A DNA stretch of 56,100 nt, from contig NZ_JACJSJ010000050.1 of NCBI RefSeq assembly GCF_014698115.1, positions 1 through 56,100 of the forward strand, given 5' to 3'. Below are positions 9,432 through 17,850 of this stretch, in pieces. Position numbers and translations under genes: made by a program. The stretch is from Nostoc sp. FACHB-973 (GTDB taxonomy: Bacteria; Cyanobacteriota; Cyanobacteriia; Cyanobacteriales; Nostocaceae). The notes under the pieces are model-generated. The model was not told where the DNA came from. It ran no database searches and worked only from the letters and a program-made list of their open reading frames with translations. Each line of letters opens with the position of its first letter. The stretch's first letter is position 1.

Positions 9432-11279
9432 TTAAGAGTTTATCATGTAATCATCACGCAAAAATGATAATTTTAACTCAAATTTTCTATACCATTCAAT
9501 TAGAAGTATCAAAGCAAAAATCAAGCGTTCTCGAATAATACCTTGCTGAAGATCGACCTTTACAATTTGACATATTTGGTTGATATCTAATCCGGGAAAG
9601 TGTATTCCAGCAAAATAATTATCGACTCCACCATGAGTCTCAAACCACTGTTTTAACCAATTTGCCATAGGTAGTACAAACCCCTGTTTACGGCGCTGCA
9701 TAATTTCCTTGGGTAACCAACGTCCAGCCACGCGACGCAGAGCGATTTTGCTTATTTCATTGGACATTCTCTCACGCTCTGGTAGATTTAGTCCAATTTC
9801 AACTAATTGTGGCTGCAAAAATGGGGCACGTCCTTCTAAACTATGAGCCATTGCCATCCTGTCATATTTCACCAGCAAATCATCCGGTAGCCAAGTTGCC
9901 ATATCTGCACTACTGGCTTTTTGCAAAGGGTTTGCAGCAGAGTCTAGCCAAGAAAGCAAGTCACTTTCCCACTCATCCATTTGGGAACGCGATCGCCCCA
10001 TGAGTTGTTCGCGTTGTGCTGCATCTGACAACAGTGGAAACCCAGAAGGTGTGATTGGTATAGGATTATGCACTAAACTTTGATATGATTCCGATGTCTG
10101 AGGCGATCGCCCCAGTAATGCCTTAAGCCTGTTTTTCCAACTTTTTTTCGAGGCAAAACGATTGTAGTAACTGTATCCGGCAAATATTTCATCTGCACCT
10201 TCTCCAGATAGCACCACAGTGACGTGTTGCTTTGCCTCTTTGCACAGCCAGTAAAGCGGTAGCATGGCTTGATCGCCAATTGGTTCATCCAGAGCAGCAG
10301 CTACCTGTGGTAGCAATTGGGCAAAGCTGTTTTCATCAAACATAAAATGATGATGATTACTACCAATGGCTTGAGATACTTGTTGAGCATAAATGCTTTC
10401 ATCATGGTCTTTTGAGCAAAATCCCATAGAAAAGGTATCTATTTGGGGATTGTGCCGAGCGGCGATCGCTGCCACAATTGAACTGTCGAGTCCTCCTGAG
10501 AGAAAAACACCAACAGGAACATCAGCGATTAATCTTGACGTAACAGCCTTTTCTAACTGCTTAGCTAATTCCTCATCAGATACGCGGCGTTGTTTATCAA
10601 TTGGAATTTGATAGTAGCGAAATCTTTGTGGAACAGGGTTGTCTACCGGAATGCAAAGCCTTTCACCTGGTAGTACTCGCTTAATATCTTTAAGAATCGT
10701 GCGATCGCCAGGAACAAAATGCAGCGCTAGGTAGCGATCTAAGCTCACGGGATCTATCTCGTGATTAACCCACGGCAATGCTGCCAAAGCTAACATATTT
10801 GAGCTATAAGCAAAACGCCCTTCGGCGTAGCAATAAAAAAGTGGCTTTTCTCCAAAGCGATCTCTAGCAAGATGCAACTCACGACTTCTGCGATCGAGAA
10901 TGGCGATCGCATACATTCCGTCGATTTTTTTTAGCAGTCCCTCAATTCCCCATTGGGCAAAACCATGAGCTAAAACTTCTGTATCGCTGTTAGTTTTAAA
11001 TATAAAACCTTGCTGTTCTAGTTCTTTTTTTAACTGTTGATAATTATAAATTTCACCATTTTGAAAAGCAATAATTTGTCCATCTTGACTAGTGAGGGGT
11101 TGCCAGCCCTGCTCTAAATCAATCACTGCAAGGCGACGCATTGCCATCGCCACAGAGCCTTCAATAAAGTTTCCAGATCCATCTGGACCGCGAGCAAGCA
11201 TCACATCTTGCATTTTTTCGATAATCTTGGGGCTAATTTGTTCTGAATCACTATTAATTAATCCAACAATTCCGCACAT
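9432..11279 (-). CDS. asnB: asparagine-synthase-like glutamine amidotransferase (AsnB family)
   Basis: A 615-residue protein with an N-terminal class II glutamine amidotransferase domain (catalytic Cys2 in MCGIVG; RGPDG 30-34; GEIYNY 75-80) and a C-terminal synthetase domain with the ATP-pyrophosphatase loop SGGLDSS (261-267) and GEGADE. The canonical reaction makes asparagine from aspartate, glutamine and ATP. Within polysaccharide clusters, AsnB homologues such as WbpS-type proteins are thought to amidate uronic acids, and that is the more likely role here. Residues around SADMATWLPDD are duplicated about 2 kb away as a gene fragment. It starts 15 bp after the small ORF at 11295. Confidence 0.85.
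   Translation of the reverse strand: MCGIVGLINSDSEQISPKIIEKMQDVMLARGPDGSGNFIEGSVAMAMRRLAVIDLEQGWQPLTSQDGQIIAFQNGEIYNYQQLKKELEQQGFIFKTNSDTEVLAHGFAQWGIEGLLKKIDGMYAIAILDRRSRELHLARDRFGEKPLFYCYAEGRFAYSSNMLALAALPWVNHEIDPVSLDRYLALHFVPGDRTILKDIKRVLPGERLCIPVDNPVPQRFRYYQIPIDKQRRVSDEELAKQLEKAVTSRLIADVPVGVFLSGGLDSSIVAAIAARHNPQIDTFSMGFCSKDHDESIYAQQVSQAIGSNHHHFMFDENSFAQLLPQVAAALDEPIGDQAMLPLYWLCKEAKQHVTVVLSGEGADEIFAGYSYYNRFASKKSWKNRLKALLGRSPQTSESYQSLVHNPIPITPSGFPLLSDAAQREQLMGRSRSQMDEWESDLLSWLDSAANPLQKASSADMATWLPDDLLVKYDRMAMAHSLEGRAPFLQPQLVEIGLNLPERERMSNEISKIALRRVAGRWLPKEIMQRRKQGFVLPMANWLKQWFETHGGVDNYFAGIHFPGLDINQICQIVKVDLQQGIIRERLIFALILLIEWYRKFELKLSFLRDDYMINS
9739..9920. repeat. long direct repeat, copy 1 (inside asnB)
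   Basis: These 182 bp align without gaps to 11724-11905 at a constant offset of 1985. I count about six mismatches, only two of them in the last ~155 bp. Copy 1 is part of the intact asnB and encodes the segment around ADMATWLPDDLLVKYDRM. Confidence 0.9.
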
Positions 11280-11294
11280 TTATGACCTCTTTAA

Positions 11295-11678
11295 TTATCT
11301 AATATTATTATTTTTTGAGCTTAAATTTATTCCCAGATTATAATCCAGACTAAATAGGCTTTCTCCTTCAAAGAAAAATCCAGCAGCTAGAATTTCTCTT
11401 CCTTTTTTTCCTAATTCGCTATCTAAGTTATTTCCTTCTTTTAAGAGTAATTCACGAATAGATTCTAATCTATTTTTCCATACAGATTGAGTCATGTATG
11501 GTAAAACAGACTCAATCTGCATAATTAGACCAAAGGATGGGTACTGGTAAGATTTTATTCCGCTTTTTAATTCTTTAAACTGTATCTCTTCAGAATTTTC
11601 AGGTATATACCAACCAGAAAATCTAGTTAAATGAGTTAATTTTAACTGATTGGGGGTCTCAAGATTAAACAATGGCAT
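11295..11678 (-). CDS. uncharacterised 127-residue protein
   Basis: No family was recognised. The ORF starts with MPLFNLETPNQ, has an FSGWYIPENSEE segment near residues 20-31 and a mixed charged C-terminal half (ESIRELLLKEGNN...). The SGW-x-x-P motif recalls a putative beta domain seen in two other proteins of this cluster, but the rest does not obviously match. It sits between an asnB fragment and intact asnB, is very AT-rich and could be a remnant of a larger gene cut by recombination. A real but novel small protein is also possible. Confidence 0.4.
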   Translation of the reverse strand: MPLFNLETPNQLKLTHLTRFSGWYIPENSEEIQFKELKSGIKSYQYPSFGLIMQIESVLPYMTQSVWKNRLESIRELLLKEGNNLDSELGKKGREILAAGFFFEGESLFSLDYNLGINLSSKNNNIR

Positions 11679-11723
11679 ATAAAATTTACTTTTTAGTTGG
11701 AGGACATGAACTCAGATATCTTT

Positions 11724-11905
11724 AGAGCGAGTTTATTTATTTCCTTGGACATTCTCTCACGCTCTGGTAGATTTAGTCCAATTTCAACTAGTTGTGGCTG
11801 CAAAAATGGGGCACGTCCTTCTAAACTATGAGCCATTGCCATCCTGTCATACTTCACCAGCAAATCATCCGGTAGCCAAGTTGCCATATCTGCACTACTG
11901 GCTTT
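11724..11905 (-). pseudogene. asnB fragment (direct repeat, copy 2)
   Basis: This carries about 60 codons of an asnB gene, nearly identical to 9739-9920, in an open frame (11693-11887) that begins at the internal Met of ADMATWLPDD and diverges after MSKEINKLAL. A stop codon lies a few codons before the repeat, and neither the amidotransferase domain nor the SGGLDSS loop is present. It cannot encode an active synthetase. The near identity suggests recent duplication, or a deletion between two tandem asnB copies. Confidence 0.85.
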
Positions 11906-12091
11906 AAATTAATTTTTATACTTTAACATTCAGTCAAGTTTATACTAATTACACCAGTCACATAGAGGTTGTAACTACATCTTTATTAAATAAATTACGC
12001 AGACACTAGATATACAAATTATTTCCACAAAGCAGCCAGAGAATATCAGAAAAAAAAATTTGCTTACAAGAGAATAATAGAAGCATAATTG

Positions 12092-13111
12092 CTATTTTAC
12101 TAACATTTTTAGCTTTTTGTAGATATATAATTCCATCCTTCCGTAGTGCCATCCTGCAAACAATGAAATAACTAAACTAATGAAGCAAATTTTAGAGCTT
12201 ATTGGCAAATTTAACATATTTTTACTAATGCTAAAAACGACTGTAATTATAGGCACGTGAACTAGGTAGAGACTATAAGAGTAATCACCCAATCTCTCTC
12301 CAAAAGAAATAATTTTTTCGATGAGTAAGAGTTTTTTATTTTTATTTGGATACTTATCTCTCAAATATGTAATCACAAGAATTAAAGAAAATCCTGTACC
12401 CAGCATCAAGTTTTTAACTAAAATACTTGGACTTATATTGGATAGTAATAGTAAACAAAATGCAATTATCATCCAAAAATAATCATAAATTTTATTCGGA
12501 TTTTCTATTTTCTTAGCAATAAAATACGCAATGCCACCAAAAATAAATAACAAGTTAAATGAAGAGAAAAAGATGCTAATAATATCTGGTTTTGCTAGAG
12601 TTGGTGTATGAAATATAAAATAACCAATAAGAATTATATTCAACCATATCATTAAGAAAAATAAATAAAATCTCTTCAAAATACGAGTAGTAAAAAATGA
12701 ACAAATAAAGTAAAAAAATACTTCATAAATCAACGTCCATTCTACTGCAAGCGGATATTGTAATTCTCCAAGAGGTAAAAGAGTAATTGCTAAGTAGAGC
12801 TTTTGATTTTCTACAGAGCCGAATATCATAACTTTCAAAAAAATAACTAAAATAACTGCTATTATGTATGTGGGATATATTCTTAATATCCTAAGTCTCA
12901 GAAAATATTTATAATCAATATCTATTAAATAAGCCATGATAAAACCGGATAAGACAAAGAAAAATAATGCGCCATAGGAAAAATTTTCATTGAACACTCT
13001 AAAAAAGGTTGCGTTATTATTTCCTATCAAAGCTGCATATATATGAATATGATATAAAACTACAGCCAGTGCGGCAATACCTCTCAGTATTTGTAGAGAT
13101 TTAAAGTACAT
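12092..13111 (-). CDS. acyltransferase family 3 membrane protein
   Basis: A 339-residue integral membrane protein of the OafA/ExoZ-like acyltransferase-3 family, which moves acetyl or similar groups across the membrane onto polysaccharide. The family hallmark RGIAALAVVLYHIHIY (N-terminus; R and H are the conserved catalytic-site residues), FFFVLSGFIMAYL and the late LVHVPII segment are visible, with about ten hydrophobic helices. It presumably O-acetylates the cluster's glycan. The gene is among the most AT-rich in the window and lacks HIP1 sites, in line with acquisition from elsewhere. Confidence 0.83.
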   Translation of the reverse strand: MYFKSLQILRGIAALAVVLYHIHIYAALIGNNNATFFRVFNENFSYGALFFFVLSGFIMAYLIDIDYKYFLRLRILRIYPTYIIAVILVIFLKVMIFGSVENQKLYLAITLLPLGELQYPLAVEWTLIYEVFFYFICSFFTTRILKRFYLFFLMIWLNIILIGYFIFHTPTLAKPDIISIFFSSFNLLFIFGGIAYFIAKKIENPNKIYDYFWMIIAFCLLLLSNISPSILVKNLMLGTGFSLILVITYLRDKYPNKNKKLLLIEKIISFGERLGDYSYSLYLVHVPIITVVFSISKNMLNLPISSKICFISLVISLFAGWHYGRMELYIYKKLKMLVK

Positions 13112-13242
13112 ACAATTTGATCGATTAATAAATTTAATTCAAAAGTGAGTAAATTTTCATGCTATGTGTAGTGTATCATCAGCATATAAATCAAACCCAA
13201 ATATTTTGTAATCTGCATTCTAAATCAATAAAAGAATCAGAA

Positions 13243-16200
13243 TTACTTAAAATATGCTTCCCGGAAAATCTGGGTATAACTCTGCACCATATCCTCAAAG
13301 CTATTTAAACAGTCTAATACATGACGAGAATTATCCGCGAAGCGCGATCGCATTTTTTCATCTTGCAATAAGCATACAATAGCTTCAGCTAATTGTTCTA
13401 AGTTACCTGGTTCATAGAAAATAGCATTATTTCCTGGTTGTACCTGCTCTTTCACACCGAATACAGGTGTGGTGATAATCGGTAGTCCATAAGCCATTGC
13501 TTCTAAAATGACTCGTGGAAAACTTTCAATTCGAGAGCTAAGGATAAAAATATCTGCGGCTTGGTAATACTGAGCAGTATCAGGTGTTTCCGGTACTATG
13601 CTGACTTTTTGTCTGATAACCTCTGGTAGTTGGCTGACAAGATTTTTTAACTCAGTACTGTAATTACTGGCGCGATCGCCTACAATAAATACTCTGACTT
13701 TACCATGCCATTCCTCAGGGAGTTTTGCTAAAGCTAATGCTAGATCGTGTTGTCCCTTGCGCTCACAAACAGTTCCTAGCAAGAGCAAGACAACTTCATT
13801 TTCACTAACATTGAGCAATTTTCTGGCTTTCTCTTTTGTCCAGCCTTGAGTTTTTTCCTCTAATCTTTGCAAATTTAGACCATTGTGAATAACAGTAAAA
13901 TTGTGATGACTATTCAGAGCTAAATATCGATCTCTGGTGGCATTAGCTACAAAAACTACACGGTAAGGAAAGCCAAAGCATTCTAAAGCACGAGCAGCAA
14001 TTTCCTGCCCAAAATTATTGAAGTAAGTTTGCCAAGGTTCACTTTCTCGCACATTCCAAATTGAGGGTATGCCTAAATTTTTAGCAGCTGCGATCGCATA
14101 AAAAGTCTGCAAGGTATTAGCATAAATTATCTCTACTTCCAGTTCTTCAATGAATTCTGCTAAACCAGAAATTGCTTGATTATAATCGCTATTTGTGGTG
14201 ACATTTTTCAGGGGATGTTCTTTTACGTATACAGGAATTCCTTTTCTCTCATAATCCGTCCGGAGAGGCCCATCTTGAGGTGAAAAAATTATCGGATCGG
14301 TAACACCCATTTCTTTAAATTTGACAGTTACTTCATACTGACTATAAGGGGCACCTTCCCAATTCAAATTGTGAGTAAACACGAGAGTTTTAATTGGCTT
14401 CACACAGCCAAGTACAACTCTTCGGGGTTGGATTTTGAATTGCTCGTCATTTAAAGACAAGTGAGGGCTATACCAAGGATCAATTTTGTTATTGTATTTA
14501 CGTTTGAAGGCAGCGGGTTCTCTGGGGTTATCCCTAAACCCTCTAGATGCGCCTTCTTTATGAAGTAATTCGGCAGTAGGGCAATAGACGCAACGGTATC
14601 CTTTATCTACTAACCGATAACAATAGTCCACATCGTTATAAGCGACTGCAAACTGCTCCTCATCAAAGCCGCCCAATTCCAAAAACAGCTGGCGAGGAGT
14701 GAGCAGACACGCAGCTGTAACAGCCGAATAATTACGATTAACTTTTGCATAGGCAAGATAACCACAATCCCAGCTTGGCATATTTTTAAAAGCTGGCCCT
14801 GCCACGCCGTGATACAAACCATGAATGATACCAGCATGTTGAATAGTTTGATCTGGATACAGTAAGCGAGCGCCTACAGCTCCTACCCCTTGAAATGAAG
14901 CTAAGCCCATCATTTGACTTAGCCATTGGGGAGATATCACCTCAGTATCGTTATTCAAAAATAAAAGATAATCGCTATCAACTTGCTCGGCAGCACAGTT
15001 ATTAATAGCAGCAAAATTAAACCCACCACCACCATTTCCAATCCGCAAAACTTGATGGAGAATTTGGTCTAGATATGCGAGTGTTTTCGGGTCATCGCTT
15101 TCATTATCAATCACTACAATTTGATAATTCTTGTATGTCGTCTTTTTCAAAGAATTCAAACATGCTTGGAGCAAAGTCAACTGATTTTTTGTCGGAATAA
15201 TAATTGTTACGGTTGGGCCTAGATCGGGAAATTGGTATTCAAATATTCCACACCCTGCTTTTGCAGCCCAATCTGGATGATACACAGTTCCCGAAATATT
15301 GCGGCGTTCTAGCGCTTCTTGCAGAGCTTTTTGTCCAGATGTAAAGCTAGCTGGTTTGGCAGAACCCGATGTTGCCGTTGAGCCTGGAACTGCTCGCCAG
15401 TGATACAACACTAAGGGAAGATGCCCAACGTGATGAGAAATTTCCGTAGCTCTCAAGGCAAAATCGTAGTCTTGCGACCCTTCAAACCCAACCCGTAATC
15501 CCCCAATTTGCTCGAAAATACTACGTCTAACTACGCATAAATGACTCAAGTACATATAGGACAGCAGCAACTCTGGTGACCAGTCCGGTTTAAATTGCGG
15601 CGCAAAGCGACTGCCGTTAGTATCTATTTTGTCGTCATCTGAGTAAAGAAAGTCGGTTTCTGGATGCTCTGCTAAATATAAAGCCACTTCCCCAAGAGCA
15701 TCAGGGGTTAGCTCGTCATCATGATCCAAAAACACTAAATAATCAGCATCGGCTAGACTTGCAGCGCTGTTTGTTGCAGCGCTAATGTTGCCGTTTTCTT
15801 CTCGAAAAACCACCCGAATACGCTCATCACTAGCAGCCCATCGGTTCAAAGTTGAACGTACTGCTGGATTGGTGCTGCGGTCATCAGCAATACAAAGTTC
15901 CCAGTTTTGATAAACTTGATTAATTACGCTGGCAATAGCTGATTCCAGAAATGGAATTTGCGGATTGAAAACAGGCATCACCACTGAAATTTTCGGGAGG
16001 TTGGTTTTGGCTGCCTTTAAACGGTGAGTTAGATGAACGAGGGATCTTTCATGCCATTTATTCACTCCTAACCACGCATCATAAGCATCAAGAGCTTGAG
16101 GAATCAGAAAATTAGGAGGTATTGTTAAATCTGAGTTGAAAGTTTCTTGTTGCTTGTAAAGGTTGATTGCCCGCCTTGCTAGTAAGGGTAACTCTCCCAG

Positions 16201-17847
16201 AGTAGGCAGGCGATCGAGCCGTTTTTGTCTTTCTGCTATTCGCTTCCCTATTAAATAAGCAAAATTCACTAAATTCTTGAATCTAGCTTTCCAATTGTGC
16301 CAATTTTTCCAAAAGTCAAAGCGATAAATAACCAATACTTCAGGTGCATAAAAAGTTACTACCTCACCTGACTCTAAATAAGCATTTAAAGCAATTTTCC
16401 AGCTTCCAAGTGGCACATCAATGGTAACAACAAATCCGCTGTCGATGCTATTAGGTGATTCTGGATAAACTTCCGCTACGTCTTTACGAGGAAGACCATA
16501 ATCACAATCTACGTTAATCTTTCCATAGGATAGTGTTAATTTAATAACTTTCAGGTTTGGGTGAAAGCACCAACCAGAAAAACAAATATTATTATTAGTA
16601 ATTTGCTGCTTCCATTCTACAGGACTATCAAATGCACCTTTGACAAATAAAGCTAATTTCTTCATATGCAACTCTTCCAATTGGGCTTGAGTTAGCTGCA
16701 ACTGAGATTGCGATCGCTCTAATTGGGACTGAGTTAGTTGCAACTGAGATTGCGATCGCTCTAATTGCATCTGAGTTTGTTGCATTTGTTGTAACTGAGA
16801 TTGCGATCGCTCTAATTCTGCTTGAGTTTCTTTTAACTGGGGATATAATGTCTCTAATCTAACACTCCCGAATATATCATATTCTCCTGTTAACTTTATT
16901 AAATCTCTAATTTCAAAATCATATGTTTCTGTGATTTTTTCTATTAATTTTTTATCACAATTGAATACTTTATATAAAGTATCTATGGCAAATGATTTAT
17001 GTACGGGATTGTTTACTTTAATTGCTAACCTGGAAACTATAAAAGGCAGTAAAACTTTTTCAGATAACTGCTGTCCATAGTCTGGAAAAATTTCTTGAAA
17101 ATGTTCATAGACTGTTTCTGTTAAAAAGTGATTTAATATTTGTTTATATTCTAGAGATGTACGGATCTTGACTTCAGGCCTATTACCACTGGCATTACCT
17201 TCATTTACACGTACACGGAACTTCAATAATTTCTCTGGAATAATATAAATTTCATAATTCATACACAGTCTTATCCAGAAATCAAAGTCAGGTAACTGAG
17301 CAAATCGCTCATCGTACTGACCTACTTCCTCATAGCATTTTTTGCGAATTAATGCACTTGGATGACACAGACAGTTTCCATTCAAGAAAAAATAATTTAA
17401 CCATTCAAAACGATTCCGATTTACCTGGTTAAAAATAGTTTTATAAAAATGGTTTTCTTGATTAAATTCATTTCCATCATCATCAATAATTTGAGCATAA
17501 CTAAAAACTGCGCCGACTTCTGGTTGTTCGTCTAAAAAACTGACTTGTTTCGCCAGCTTGTTAGGCATAAAAACATCGTCAGAGCTTAACATCGCAATGA
17601 ACTCACCTGTTGCTTCTTTAATACAATTGTTAGCAGCAATACAAGCACCGCGATTTTTATCAAAGCAAAATAATTTAATTCTATTGTCTGTAAATTGTTT
17701 GATAACATTTACAGTCCGGTCTGTCGAGCCATCATCCGTAATTATTATTTCCCAGTCTTGATAGGTTTGCTCTAAAACACTTTGAATTGCTTCATATACA
17801 TATTTTTCATGATTATAAGAAGGAATAATAACTGATACTCTTGGCAT
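13243..17847 (-). CDS. giant multidomain glycosyltransferase (GT2 + coiled coil + beta domain + GT2 + GT2 + GT4)
   Basis: A 1534-residue cytoplasmic protein with four predicted catalytic domains. GT2-1 spans about 1-230 (SVIIPSYNH, TDDGSTD 38-43, LSSDD 87-91). A Q/S-rich coiled coil (about 338-392, repeated ERSQSQLQ) follows, then a small domain with CFSGWCFHP (422-430). GT2-2 spans about 618-850 (VVMPVFNPQ, FLDHDDELTPD) and GT2-3 about 878-1110 (IIIPTKNQ, VIDNESDD, FLNNDTEV 963-970). GT4 spans about 1150-1534 (LLLLGTVCERKGQHD, EAMAYGLPIITTP). Such proteins may assemble several linkages of one repeat unit. It begins 3 bp after the aminotransferase gene. Substrates are unknown. Confidence 0.85.
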   Translation of the reverse strand: MPRVSVIIPSYNHEKYVYEAIQSVLEQTYQDWEIIITDDGSTDRTVNVIKQFTDNRIKLFCFDKNRGACIAANNCIKEATGEFIAMLSSDDVFMPNKLAKQVSFLDEQPEVGAVFSYAQIIDDDGNEFNQENHFYKTIFNQVNRNRFEWLNYFFLNGNCLCHPSALIRKKCYEEVGQYDERFAQLPDFDFWIRLCMNYEIYIIPEKLLKFRVRVNEGNASGNRPEVKIRTSLEYKQILNHFLTETVYEHFQEIFPDYGQQLSEKVLLPFIVSRLAIKVNNPVHKSFAIDTLYKVFNCDKKLIEKITETYDFEIRDLIKLTGEYDIFGSVRLETLYPQLKETQAELERSQSQLQQMQQTQMQLERSQSQLQLTQSQLERSQSQLQLTQAQLEELHMKKLALFVKGAFDSPVEWKQQITNNNICFSGWCFHPNLKVIKLTLSYGKINVDCDYGLPRKDVAEVYPESPNSIDSGFVVTIDVPLGSWKIALNAYLESGEVVTFYAPEVLVIYRFDFWKNWHNWKARFKNLVNFAYLIGKRIAERQKRLDRLPTLGELPLLARRAINLYKQQETFNSDLTIPPNFLIPQALDAYDAWLGVNKWHERSLVHLTHRLKAAKTNLPKISVVMPVFNPQIPFLESAIASVINQVYQNWELCIADDRSTNPAVRSTLNRWAASDERIRVVFREENGNISAATNSAASLADADYLVFLDHDDELTPDALGEVALYLAEHPETDFLYSDDDKIDTNGSRFAPQFKPDWSPELLLSYMYLSHLCVVRRSIFEQIGGLRVGFEGSQDYDFALRATEISHHVGHLPLVLYHWRAVPGSTATSGSAKPASFTSGQKALQEALERRNISGTVYHPDWAAKAGCGIFEYQFPDLGPTVTIIIPTKNQLTLLQACLNSLKKTTYKNYQIVVIDNESDDPKTLAYLDQILHQVLRIGNGGGGFNFAAINNCAAEQVDSDYLLFLNNDTEVISPQWLSQMMGLASFQGVGAVGARLLYPDQTIQHAGIIHGLYHGVAGPAFKNMPSWDCGYLAYAKVNRNYSAVTAACLLTPRQLFLELGGFDEEQFAVAYNDVDYCYRLVDKGYRCVYCPTAELLHKEGASRGFRDNPREPAAFKRKYNNKIDPWYSPHLSLNDEQFKIQPRRVVLGCVKPIKTLVFTHNLNWEGAPYSQYEVTVKFKEMGVTDPIIFSPQDGPLRTDYERKGIPVYVKEHPLKNVTTNSDYNQAISGLAEFIEELEVEIIYANTLQTFYAIAAAKNLGIPSIWNVRESEPWQTYFNNFGQEIAARALECFGFPYRVVFVANATRDRYLALNSHHNFTVIHNGLNLQRLEEKTQGWTKEKARKLLNVSENEVVLLLLGTVCERKGQHDLALALAKLPEEWHGKVRVFIVGDRASNYSTELKNLVSQLPEVIRQKVSIVPETPDTAQYYQAADIFILSSRIESFPRVILEAMAYGLPIITTPVFGVKEQVQPGNNAIFYEPGNLEQLAEAIVCLLQDEKMRSRFADNSRHVLDCLNSFEDMVQSYTQIFREAYFK
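16699..16818. repeat. HIP1-containing coding repeat in the coiled coil
   Basis: Three copies of about 25 bp (AACTGAGATTGCGATCGCTC core) start at about 16700, 16742 and 16793, spaced 42 and 51 bp (14 and 17 codons). Each contains the octamer GCGATCGC, which on the coding strand encodes the E-R-S-Q of the repeated coiled-coil unit. Confidence 0.85.
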
Positions 17848-17850
17848 AAT

